Shown here one piece after another: positions 15,469 to 22,030 of a stretch of 22,030 bases of DNA. The notes beneath the pieces are model-generated. The model saw only the letters and a program-made list of their open reading frames with translations, did not search any database and had not been told where the DNA came from. Both the position numbers and the translations under genes were made by a program. Source of the DNA: JBKPDV01 sp046728075 (GTDB taxonomy: Bacteria > Acidobacteriota > Thermoanaerobaculia > UBA5066 > Gp7-AA6); NCBI GenBank assembly GCA_046728075.1, contig JBKPDV010000051.1, positions 1-22,030 of the forward strand, given 5' to 3'. Positions within the stretch are counted from its first letter, which is position 1, and the number at the start of each line of letters is the position of its first letter.

Positions 15469-16374
15469 TCAGCTCGACGGGGGAGCCGGGCTCGGGCCGC
15501 CGCTCCGCGGCCGCGCGGCAGGCCGCGCCGCCTTATCTTCCTCGATGAAGCCGAGAATCTCCGCGTTGATCTCGTCGGCGTGGGTCGTCGCCATTCCATG
15601 CGGGTACCCCTTGTAGACCTTGAGGGTGGCCTTTTTGAGCAGCTTCGAGGAGAGGGGCGCGGAATCGGCAAACGGGACGACCTGGTCGTCGTCGCCGTGC
15701 ATAACGAGGGCCGGCACGTCGATCTTCTTCAGGTCCTCGGTGAAGTCGGTCTCCGAGAAGGCCTTGATGCCGTCGTACTGGGCCTTTGCGCCGCCCATCA
15801 TGGCCTGACGCATCCAGTTCTCGAGCACGCTGTTGAAAACCTTCGCTCCGGCCCGGTTGTACCCGTAGAAGGGACCGCTACAGAATTCCCAATAGAACTG
15901 CGCGCGGTTGGCGGCGAGCTGTTGCCGGAGGCCGTCAAAGACCTCGATGGGCAGGCCTCCCGGATTGGCCGCCGTCTTCAGCATGAGCGGCGGCACCGCG
16001 CCGATGAGCACCAGCCTGGCGACACGGCCCTTGCCGTGGCGCGCGACGTAGCGGGTCGCCTGGCCGCCGCCGGTTGAATGGCCGATGTGAACGGCGTCCC
16101 GCAGATCCAGATGCTCGTAGACCGCAGCCGCGTCCGCCGCATAGTGGTCCATGTCATGGCCGTCGCTCACCTGGCTTGACCGGCCGTGGCCGCGCCGATC
16201 ATGAGCAACGACCCGGTAACCCTTCCCGAGGAAGTAGAGCATCTGGGTGTCCCAGTCATCGGCGCTCAACGGCCAGCCATGATGGAACACGATGGGCTGC
16301 GCGTCCTTGGGGCCCCAGTCTTTGTAGAAGATTGCCACCCCATCCTTCGTGGTCACTGTGTTTGTCGTAGTCAT
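15469..16374 (-). CDS. Non-heme chloroperoxidase-like serine alpha/beta hydrolase
   Basis: 301 aa in the cofactor-free haloperoxidase / arylesterase family, whose members are mainly esterases and can form peracids. Motifs: HHGWPLSADDWDTQM (oxyanion loop), HDRRGHGRSSQ, IGHSTGGG with Ser100 as nucleophile, Asp228 (MHGDDDQVVP) and His259 (GYPHGMATTHADEIN). The core ends near residue 278, the usual family length, and is followed by an extra 23-residue Ala/Pro/Arg/Ser tail. The start at 16374 matches the family's MTTTN- N-terminus and has AAAGGAG nine bases upstream; an upstream ATG at 16443 would add an unlikely 23 residues. It is divergent from the kinase gene, with shared element B between them. 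Confidence 0.92.
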   Translation of the reverse strand: MTTTNTVTTKDGVAIFYKDWGPKDAQPIVFHHGWPLSADDWDTQMLYFLGKGYRVVAHDRRGHGRSSQVSDGHDMDHYAADAAAVYEHLDLRDAVHIGHSTGGGQATRYVARHGKGRVARLVLIGAVPPLMLKTAANPGGLPIEVFDGLRQQLAANRAQFYWEFCSGPFYGYNRAGAKVFNSVLENWMRQAMMGGAKAQYDGIKAFSETDFTEDLKKIDVPALVMHGDDDQVVPFADSAPLSSKLLKKATLKVYKGYPHGMATTHADEINAEILGFIEEDKAARPAARPRSGGPSPAPPSS

Positions 16375-16455
16375 CGCGCGGACTCCTTTCTGATGCGCAC
16401 ATCCAAATCCCTCGGATAGCCGATAAAGCGAGTTCTCCATCACAGGGGGGGCCTG

Positions 16456-16475
16456 TCAATTGGACGAAGGTATCG
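16456..16475 (-). promoter_or_regulatory. Shared 20-bp element, site B, between the chloroperoxidase-like and kinase genes
   Basis: This is an exact copy of the 12299-12318 element, 81 bases before the chloroperoxidase-like start and in the same orientation toward the minus-strand gene as site A. On the minus strand its end overlaps a perfect TTGACA hexamer (16454-16459); no good -10 is seen at 17 bases. It also lies 67 bases before the kinase GTG on the other side, so it could serve both divergent promoters. Confidence 0.6.
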
Positions 16476-16542
16476 ATTGCTCGCGAGCCTCGAGCAGGGT
16501 TTCGGGCGCGAACCCGACACCAAAGTATGATGCCGCTCCCCC

Positions 16543-18534
16543 GTGGAACGGCGAACGCTCCCGGGCTTTGGGCAGAGCGGCGTGACTGAAACCTTCCGTG
16601 CCAGAGATTGGCCGACCCGCCTGGCGATGGGTTCGGCCCTGTTCATGGTTGTGCTGGGCCTGACCGTGCTGGTAGGTTGGTTTTCTCACACCGCCGCGCT
16701 CGTCCAGTTCCTGCCGCGACTACCCCCGATGACCCGCAACGCGGCCGCGTCTTTTGTGCTGTGTGGTCTCGCCCTGATGATGGCCGCGCGCAGGAGCGCT
16801 CGTTGGCTGGTTGCCGTCTGCGCGGGAATCGTGAGCGTCCTTAGCTTCCTCACCCTCGGCGAATACGTCTTCGGCGTGAACGCAGGGATCGACGAGCTTC
16901 TCGGACCGGCTTATGTCTCGGCCAGGTTGTCGAGCCGCGGGCGGATGTGGCCAGCGGCGGCCATTTGTTTCGCGTTCGGTTCGACGGGGCTGCTGCTGGC
17001 GCCCAGAGTCCCGACCAAACGGTCCGCGCTGTGGCTGGGGCTGAACGGCTCGATCGTTGCGGCCGTCGGGATGGCGACGAGCATGGACTTCGCGCTGGGA
17101 TCGAGCTATGTCATCGGCTGGGGTCACGTCACGCGCGCGCCGTTTCAAACGGCCGTCGGTCTGTGGATACTCGGGCTCGGCATGCTGGCGCTGGCCTGGC
17201 GCGCAGAGGCGGAACCGTCCGGCACCCCGCGCTGGTTACCGATCAGCGTCATGATCGGCGTCGCCACGAGCAACCTGGGCCTGTGGCAAGCGCTCATCGC
17301 AGCTGGAAATGCGCCGTTCGCGCCTCTCCCCGTCGTCGTGCTCGGCGGCGGGTGTTTGATGGCGCCGATCCTCGGGTTGACGGTCTACCTGGCCCAACGC
17401 GCGCACACACAGGCGGCGGACCTGCGGCGCAACGAGGCGTTTCTCGAGAAGGTGCAGCAGCTCAGCTCCACAGGCGGCTTCTACTGGTGGCCTGAGACGG
17501 GCAAGGTGTACTGGTCCGAGCAGGTCTATCGCATCTTCGAGCTGGACCCGGCTGTGCCTCTGACGACGGCGCTCCGTCAGAGCCGAATCCACCCGGACGA
17601 CCTACCAGCGCATCAGGAGAGCATCCAGCGCGCCATCCGGGATGCCCGCTATTTCGAATACGAAGTTCGGTTGCTGATGCCAGACAACTCGGTCAAGTAC
17701 GTGCATTCGCTCGCGCGGCCCACCCGCGATGCCGAAGGCAACCTGCTCTACGTCGGCGCCGTCCAGGACATTACCCAGCGCCGACTGTCGGAAATCGCGC
17801 TCGCCAGGGTCCATTCCGAGCTGTCGCACATTGCCCGAGTCACGACCCTGGGCACTCTCACGGCATCCATTGCGCACGAAGTGAATCAGCCTCTGTCGGG
17901 GATCATCACCAACGCCAGCACCTGCCTGCGGATGTTGAACGCCGATCCTCCCAACGTTGATGGCGCGCGCGAAACCGCGAAACGAACGATACGAGACGGG
18001 AACCGAGCTTCGGATGTGATCAAACGGTTGCGTGCCCTGTTCAGCAAGAAATCTGTCGCGCTCGAATCATCGGATCTGAACGAGGCCACGCGGGAGGTCA
18101 TTGCGTTGTTCTTGAATGACCTGCAGAGGAACCAAGTCACTCTTCACCTGGAGCTCGCCGAGAATCTCCCCGCGGTCAGAGGAGATCGGGTCGAGCTCCA
18201 GCAAGTCATTCTGAACCTCCTCCGCAACGCGTCGGATGCAATGACCGACGTTCACGATCGGCAACGTGTCCTGCTGGTCAAGACCGAGCGAGACGCGGGC
18301 GATGTCCGTGTCACCGTGCGGGACGCTGGTGTGGGCTTAGACCATCAAAGCTTGGAGAGGGTTTTTGATCCCTTCTACACGACGAAGACCGGCGGCATGG
18401 GGATCGGCCTGTCCGTCAGTCGCTCCATTATCGAGAGTCATCATGGCCGTCTCTGGGCCGCGCCGAATGACGGTCCGGGAGCCACGTTTTCCTTTTCGAT
18501 TCCTTGCGAACCCGAGATTGTGACGCGCGCCTAA
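16543..18534 (+). CDS. Membrane-bound PAS sensor histidine kinase
   Basis: 663 aa. Residues about 30-285 form a polytopic membrane region (roughly seven to eight hydrophobic helices) that I do not recognise as a named sensor domain. A PAS fold follows (about 300-412; WSEQVYRIFELDP, then YVGAVQDITQRRLSE). The HisKA region has phospho-accepting His445 in ASIAHEVNQPLSGI. The HATPase domain has QVILNLLRNASDAM, DAGVGLD and GGMGIGLSVSRSI. The HEVNQPL kinase type commonly pairs with FixJ-type regulators, and two receiver proteins follow downstream. The start is a GTG at 16543 without a clear Shine-Dalgarno; a GTG at 16582 is an alternative. The signal could be membrane-associated or redox-related, but nothing shows which. 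Confidence 0.92.
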   Translation: MERRTLPGFGQSGVTETFRARDWPTRLAMGSALFMVVLGLTVLVGWFSHTAALVQFLPRLPPMTRNAAASFVLCGLALMMAARRSARWLVAVCAGIVSVLSFLTLGEYVFGVNAGIDELLGPAYVSARLSSRGRMWPAAAICFAFGSTGLLLAPRVPTKRSALWLGLNGSIVAAVGMATSMDFALGSSYVIGWGHVTRAPFQTAVGLWILGLGMLALAWRAEAEPSGTPRWLPISVMIGVATSNLGLWQALIAAGNAPFAPLPVVVLGGGCLMAPILGLTVYLAQRAHTQAADLRRNEAFLEKVQQLSSTGGFYWWPETGKVYWSEQVYRIFELDPAVPLTTALRQSRIHPDDLPAHQESIQRAIRDARYFEYEVRLLMPDNSVKYVHSLARPTRDAEGNLLYVGAVQDITQRRLSEIALARVHSELSHIARVTTLGTLTASIAHEVNQPLSGIITNASTCLRMLNADPPNVDGARETAKRTIRDGNRASDVIKRLRALFSKKSVALESSDLNEATREVIALFLNDLQRNQVTLHLELAENLPAVRGDRVELQQVILNLLRNASDAMTDVHDRQRVLLVKTERDAGDVRVTVRDAGVGLDHQSLERVFDPFYTTKTGGMGIGLSVSRSIIESHHGRLWAAPNDGPGATFSFSIPCEPEIVTRA

Positions 18535-18575
18535 GTTCTGGCGCCGGCCTCGCGGCTGGCGACCGCCTCGGGGAA

Positions 18576-18595
18576 CCGATACCTAAGTACGATGG
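18576..18595 (+). promoter_or_regulatory. Variant of the shared element upstream of the receiver genes, site C
   Basis: CCGATACCTAAGTACGATGG agrees with the reverse complement of site A at 15 of 20 positions by eye, with CCGATACCT identical. It sits 116 bases before the receiver start and points toward it, a spacing similar to site A. Its TAAGTA core recalls the published FixJ box GTAMGTAG. This suggests autoregulation of the receiver operon (inference). Confidence 0.45.
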
Positions 18596-18711
18596 CTGTT
18601 GGCCTCCAGAGTAGGGCATGCTTCGAGCCGGCAGTTCTCCGGAGGGACCGAATCGAGGTCGTCCAGGAGTTGAACGATCGGAGTGTTTCCCTGCGTCATG
18701 AGGTATCCCTG

Positions 18712-19098
18712 ATGGTTACCGGTTCACTCGTTGCGGTCGTGGATGACGATGAGTCCGTGCGCGAGTCGCTCCCCGACTTGCTCAAAGAGCTCGGCTTTGA
18801 AGTCCGGGCGTTCGCGTCGGCAGAGGAGTTCCTCGCATCCGATTTTGTCGGCCGGACCAAGTGTCTGATCCTCGACGTCTCCATGCCGGGCATGTCCGGA
18901 CCAGATCTCCAACGCGAGTTGATCCGCCGCGGACAAGAGATCCCGATCGTGTTCATCACGGCTCATGGAGGCGAGGCCGTTCGCCCAGGTCTGCGCGAAA
19001 ACGGTGCTGTGGAGTGCCTGTTCAAGCCATTCAGCGACACGGCTCTGCTCGAGGCGGTCAACGCCGCACTCCGCGTCGACTTAACGCGATTGGTATAA
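18712..19098 (+). CDS. Single-domain response regulator (receiver only)
   Basis: 128-aa CheY-like receiver of the FixJ branch: AVVDDDESVRESL (acidic pocket), phospho-acceptor Asp55 in LILDVSMPGMSG, Thr83 (VFITAHG) and Lys105 (CLFKPF). No output domain follows. The ATG at 18712 has GAGG eight bases upstream and gives the standard receiver start; an upstream extension to 18592 is unlikely because it would run over site C. It lies between the kinase and the DNA-binding regulator, 12 bases before the latter. It may relay or drain phosphate from the kinase. The partner is inferred from position only. Confidence 0.9.
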   Translation: MVTGSLVAVVDDDESVRESLPDLLKELGFEVRAFASAEEFLASDFVGRTKCLILDVSMPGMSGPDLQRELIRRGQEIPIVFITAHGGEAVRPGLRENGAVECLFKPFSDTALLEAVNAALRVDLTRLV

Positions 19099-19110
19099 GG
19101 TGGAATCGAC

Positions 19111-19851
19111 ATGGGTTCGCTGAGCGCGCGAGGCGGCGAATCGAGAGTGCGGAGCTCGCTGGGGACGCCGATCGTCTTCGTCGTCGACGACGATATCTCC
19201 GTGCGTGAATCGCTCGAGCTTCTCATCCGCTGCGCGGGCTGGAGGCCGCAGACGTTCGCGTCCGCACGAGCATTCCTCTCCCGACCGAAATCCGATGTCC
19301 CGAGCTGCCTGGTGCTCGACGTCTCGCTTCCGGACCTGAACGGTCTCGACCTGCAGAAGCGCATCGCCTCCGATCGCAGCGATATGCCGATCATCTTCAT
19401 CACCGGTTACGGCGACATCCCGATGACGGTCCGAGCCATGAAGGCGGGAGCCGTGGAGTTTCTGACGAAACCATTCGACGACGACGTACTGTTGACAGCC
19501 ATCCGGCGCGCCATCGAGCGCAGCCGCAGTGCTCTGGAACGCGAGGCAGAGCTACGGACACTCCGGGATCGCCAGGCGTCGCTCACTCCCCGCGAACGGG
19601 AAGTCATGGCGTTGGTCGTCTCCGGCAAGTTGAACAAGCAGGTCGGAGGCGAGCTCGGCATCAGCGAGATCACGGTGAAGGCGCACCGAGGCCATATGAT
19701 GCGAAAGATGAAGGCCGATTCTCTCGCCGATCTGGTGACAATGGCGGCGAAGCTTCGCCCTGCCGCCGCGCCGCACCCCAACATTCCAGATGGAGACCGT
19801 CATGCCCACAGCCAAACCCGAAAATCCTCCTCGCCCATCGCGCGCGCCTGA
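19111..19851 (+). CDS. FixJ/NarL-type response regulator with LuxR helix-turn-helix
   Basis: 246 aa. The receiver (20-135) has VVDDDISVRESL, phospho-acceptor Asp70 (LVLDVSLPDLNG), Thr98 (ITGYGDIPMTVRAMKAGAVEFLTKPF) and Lys120. A linker leads to the LuxR-type DNA-binding domain (158-215: LTPREREVMALVVSGKLNKQ, GISEITVKAHRGHMMRKM). The C-terminus has about 30 extra residues rich in Pro/Ser/Arg that overlap the next gene. AAGGTGG stands about eight bases before the ATG. It is the best candidate to bind the shared elements at 12299, 16456 and 18576 once phosphorylated by the kinase. This is inferred from context and from the FixJ-box-like core of site C. Confidence 0.94.
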   Translation: MGSLSARGGESRVRSSLGTPIVFVVDDDISVRESLELLIRCAGWRPQTFASARAFLSRPKSDVPSCLVLDVSLPDLNGLDLQKRIASDRSDMPIIFITGYGDIPMTVRAMKAGAVEFLTKPFDDDVLLTAIRRAIERSRSALEREAELRTLRDRQASLTPREREVMALVVSGKLNKQVGGELGISEITVKAHRGHMMRKMKADSLADLVTMAAKLRPAAAPHPNIPDGDRHAHSQTRKSSSPIARA

Positions 19852-20266
19852 CCAATGTCCTCCCGGCGACGCGCCCGCGATCACGATCCGCGTCGGTCAT
19901 CCCCGCGTCCGACCCCAGATCGTGTCGAAGTCCGACACCGACGGTCTCACCAGGGAAGACCTCATCACGAGCTTCATCGTCGTGTGGCAGCCCGTCCCGA
20001 CGCCGCCGCCTCTCTGGATTCGCTTTCTGAAGGAAGCGCCCTTCGGCACCCAGCTCGTCCGCGCCCACGATCTCCACTGGGACGGTAAGTTTCTTTCGAT
20101 CGAGCTCTTGGAAGAGTCGGCCATCGAGGCCTACGCAGCCGAGATGTCTCAGTGGGTCGACTATGCCAACAGCGAGTACTCTCATTGCGAGAAGTCCCCG
20201 GCGGCCCTCGCCTTCAAGGAGGCGCAGAAGCGAGCCGAGGCTCTCGAAAAGCGCTTCCAGCGCTGA
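19802..20266 (+). CDS. Conserved-looking protein of unknown function
   Basis: 154 aa, not recognised. The first 45 residues are Pro/Ala-rich and probably disordered. The middle (LITSFIVVWQPVPTPPPLWIRFLKEAPFG..., with DLHWDGKFLSIELL) looks like alternating beta strands. The C-terminal third is a charged helix (ALAFKEAQKRAEALEKRFQR). No signal peptide or membrane helix is visible. The ATG at 19802 is chosen because GGAGA precedes it; 19790 is also in frame. It overlaps the end of the FixJ-type regulator gene by 50 bases in another frame, so the two are probably co-translated and functionally linked. Confidence 0.7.
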   Translation: MPTAKPENPPRPSRAPDQCPPGDAPAITIRVGHPRVRPQIVSKSDTDGLTREDLITSFIVVWQPVPTPPPLWIRFLKEAPFGTQLVRAHDLHWDGKFLSIELLEESAIEAYAAEMSQWVDYANSEYSHCEKSPAALAFKEAQKRAEALEKRFQR

Positions 20267-20367
20267 GCTTGGATCGGATTCGGCGCGCCCTCAGTTCCGC
20301 TTCGGTCCTGTCGCTTCCTTCCCGACGACGCCTGCGGGTGCGTCCGCCTCGACGCCGTTGATCTCGT
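20267..20367. other. Convergent intergenic gap, no clear terminator
   Basis: A 101-base gap separates the ends of the unknown protein gene and the HdeD-like gene. A bidirectional terminator would be expected here, but I see no strong stem followed by a T-run on either strand. Confidence 0.4.
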
Positions 20368-20931
20368 CTATGCCAGGCGTGTTGCACCTCCCGGCTGCGA
20401 AGCGAAACTTCTCATCTTGATCGCGAGCGTCAACAACAGAACCCCGAAGAGAATCGCGTAGGCGCCGATCAACCAGATGATCGAGAGAGCTCCGGCGCTC
20501 GGCATCACGAGCACGAGCACTCCGAAGAGGACCGAGAGAGCGCCGCTCAGTATGAGGAACCATTCATTGCTCATCTGCCTGCGGAGCTTGATGGCGGCCG
20601 CGATCTCGAAAACACCGGTGAAGATCGCCCAGAAGGCGATGACCCAGAGCAAGGAGAGTGCGGTAATGCCCGGATAGAAGAAGGTCAGAATGCCGGCCGC
20701 GACGCCGAGCAGCCCGAGCAACACGAGCGTCCCGGTTCCGGGGCTGCCCTTCGGCGCGCGCAAAGCGAGGCCGAGGGTGAAGATTCCGTTGACCAGAGCG
20801 TAGGCCCCGAAGAGAAGGACGAGCGTCACCAGAGTGATGCCGGGCCAGGCGAAGGTCAGCACCCCAAACAGCAGGGCGCAGACGCCCCGCAGGACCAGAA
20901 GCCACCAACCGCCTTTCATTGTTTCCAGCAT
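20368..20931 (-). CDS. HdeD/DUF308-family membrane protein
   Basis: 187-aa integral inner-membrane protein with six hydrophobic helices in three similar pairs. Repeated pieces include RGVCALLFGVLTFAWPGITL, GVAAGILTFFYPGIT and GALSVLFGVLVLVMPSAGAL, the HdeD internal-repeat pattern. In E. coli HdeD is tied to acid resistance at high cell density; here only the family is supported. AAAGGAGG stands just before the ATG at 20931. The gene is convergent with the unknown plus-strand gene and lies 90 bases after the hydrolase gene upstream, so it may be expressed with it. Confidence 0.9.
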   Translation of the reverse strand: MLETMKGGWWLLVLRGVCALLFGVLTFAWPGITLVTLVLLFGAYALVNGIFTLGLALRAPKGSPGTGTLVLLGLLGVAAGILTFFYPGITALSLLWVIAFWAIFTGVFEIAAAIKLRRQMSNEWFLILSGALSVLFGVLVLVMPSAGALSIIWLIGAYAILFGVLLLTLAIKMRSFASQPGGATRLA

Positions 20932-21021
20932 GTCCGCCTCCTTTCGAAACGACTCGATGTCGCCGAAAACCCGTTTCTGCCGTCTGGATGTGCGCGCGTA
21001 TGCTTGTCGAACCCGACCCGT

Positions 21022-21960
21022 TCACTCAAGGAAACGGACGAGCGCATCCATGGTCTCGCGCGGCTGCTCTTCCATGAGCCAGTGACCCGAGTTCTTGATG
21101 AGGACGACCGTCGCGTCGGTCGCGACGAGCTTCGCCTGTTTGCCGAGCACCTCGCCGTTGGCCTTCTCGCCGCCGATGGAGATCACGGGCATTGGCAGTT
21201 TCGTGCGGGAGAGCTCGGCGAAATCGCTCGCCGCCTTCTGGAAGGAGACGAAGTACGCCCAGCCGGCGCGCATGCGGCCGGGGCGGGCGTACGCGGCGGC
21301 ATATGCTTGTCGGTCTAACTCCGGGATCGAGCGGGTCTTGTCGGCGGCGAAGCGGTTCCAGAGGTCCTCGAAGTAAGTTCTCTCGCGGCCCTGCACGAGT
21401 TTTTCGGGAGTCGGGCCGTTGAATCGAAAGTGCCAGAGACCTGGATTGTTGTAGATGGCCTCCCAGCCCTCGACGCCGGGAAGGAACGCGTCCATCAAGG
21501 CGAGCTTCTCGACCTCCGCCGGAAATGAGGCCGCGTAGGCGTAGGCGACCATCAGGCCGATGTCGTGGCCGACGACTCTGGCCTTCTCGATACCGAGCGA
21601 GCGGACAAGACTATGGATTCGGACCGCCGCCGACTTCATGTCCAGGCCATCGGACGGAATGTCGGAATCGCCGATTCCCGGCAAGTCCGGTGCGATGACG
21701 GTGAACTTCTCGGCGAGCCTCGGGATGATCGGCCTCCACATCCGGGAGGTCTCGCCATACCCATGGATCAAGATCACCGCCGGACCACGACCGGCGATCA
21801 TGTAGTTCAGTTTGACGCCCTCGACTTGCGCCGAGCGAGTCACGGGACTGCCCGTCGCGGCAGGCGCCTGCGCCAACGCGGACGCGGAAACCGTCAGAAA
21901 GACAAGTCCGACGATCGCCGGCGCCGCCGAGCCCCTCCTGCATTCTGGTTTTCTTTTCAT
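21022..21960 (-). CDS. Exported alpha/beta hydrolase with Asp nucleophile (fluoroacetate-dehalogenase/epoxide-hydrolase-like)
   Basis: 312 aa: signal peptide (AAPAIVGLVFLTVSASALAQ), then an alpha/beta hydrolase domain. Motifs: ILIHGYGETSRMW, PDLPGIGDSD, nucleophile Asp133 in VVGHDIGLMVAY and His293 in NSGHWLMEEQP. The acid is probably Asp157 (LALMDAFLPG), 24 residues after the nucleophile, the spacing of the fluoroacetate dehalogenase triad. Dehalogenase and epoxide hydrolase activities cannot be told apart from this. AAGGAGG precedes the ATG at 21960. It shares the exported Asp-nucleophile design with the 7272-8267 protein, but the two are not close copies. It lies 25 bases downstream of the preceding gene's stop. 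Confidence 0.88.
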   Translation of the reverse strand: MKRKPECRRGSAAPAIVGLVFLTVSASALAQAPAATGSPVTRSAQVEGVKLNYMIAGRGPAVILIHGYGETSRMWRPIIPRLAEKFTVIAPDLPGIGDSDIPSDGLDMKSAAVRIHSLVRSLGIEKARVVGHDIGLMVAYAYAASFPAEVEKLALMDAFLPGVEGWEAIYNNPGLWHFRFNGPTPEKLVQGRERTYFEDLWNRFAADKTRSIPELDRQAYAAAYARPGRMRAGWAYFVSFQKAASDFAELSRTKLPMPVISIGGEKANGEVLGKQAKLVATDATVVLIKNSGHWLMEEQPRETMDALVRFLE

Positions 21961-21985
21961 CGAAATCCTCCTTCCCGCCGCGGAA

Positions 21986-22030
21986 TCAGTCCGCCTTGAC
22001 GAGCGGCACGTCCAAGAGATGCCCCGAGAC
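21986..22030 (-). CDS. 3' end of a further gene, cut by the window edge
   Basis: Only the last 14 codons and TGA are present (VSGHLLDVPLVKAD). The frame is chosen because it ends 25 bases before the hydrolase start, with that gene's Shine-Dalgarno in between, as for other genes in these operons. The product cannot be identified. Confidence 0.4.
   Translation of the reverse strand, partial: VSGHLLDVPLVKAD

Noticed and set aside
13468..16374. A complete CBASS or Pycsar operon around the TIR-like gene
   Set aside because: No CD-NTase, nucleotide cyclase, Cap2/Cap3 or other defence gene is visible; the neighbours are hydrolases, dodecin and an HD protein.
1..22030. CRISPR arrays, tRNA/rRNA genes, transposases, prophage genes
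   Set aside because: None was seen on reading both strands; no regular short-repeat array and no transposase- or integrase-like product.

Overview
This is a GC-rich, gene-dense window from a Gram-negative bacterium. The evidence for a Gram-negative cell is a complete tripartite RND efflux pump with an outer-membrane factor, together with several enzymes that carry Sec signal peptides. The gene mix (exported epoxide-hydrolase-like enzymes, a DipZ-like thioredoxin, FixJ-type regulators, an HdeD-like protein) suits a soil or sediment lineage such as Acidobacteriota or a proteobacterium. I cannot fix the taxon from sequence alone. I see no tRNA, rRNA, CRISPR array or insertion sequence, and no gene-free stretch longer than 300 bases.

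Layout. Minus strand, 75-5870: RND efflux operon (adaptor, pump, outer-membrane factor). Minus strand, 6125-12188: six closely packed genes, transcribed from the 12.2 kb end. They are a frameshifted SnoaL-like gene, an epoxide hydrolase, a serine alpha/beta hydrolase, a second epoxide hydrolase, an Asp-nucleophile alpha/beta hydrolase and a DipZ-like thioredoxin with only one Cys in its active-site motif. Minus strand, 12475-16374: a monoacylglycerol-lipase-like hydrolase, a TIR-like protein with a C-terminal beta-rich domain, a dodecin, an HD-domain protein and a chloroperoxidase-like hydrolase. Plus strand, 16543-20266: a membrane PAS histidine kinase, a single-domain receiver, a FixJ/LuxR-type response regulator and an unknown protein that overlaps the regulator. 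Minus strand, 20368-22030: an HdeD-like membrane protein, another exported Asp-nucleophile hydrolase and the last codons of a further gene.

How the genes may work together. Seven alpha/beta hydrolases lie in 22 kb, and five of them look exported. An exact 20-bp element, TCAATTGGACGAAGGTATCG, occurs upstream of the six-gene hydrolase operon (12299) and between the chloroperoxidase-like gene and the kinase (16456), in the same orientation relative to the minus-strand genes. A related element precedes the response-regulator genes (18576), and an inverted degenerate copy sits at 12383. The simplest reading is that the kinase/FixJ-type system encoded here controls these hydrolase operons and itself through this element. 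This is inference.

The second notable item is the gene at 13468-14397. Its N-terminal half reads as the TIR-like domain of CBASS TIR-STING (Cap12) effectors, but its C-terminal half is not STING. It looks like a small beta-barrel reminiscent of the Cap15 cyclic-nucleotide sensor, and no nucleotide cyclase is visible nearby.
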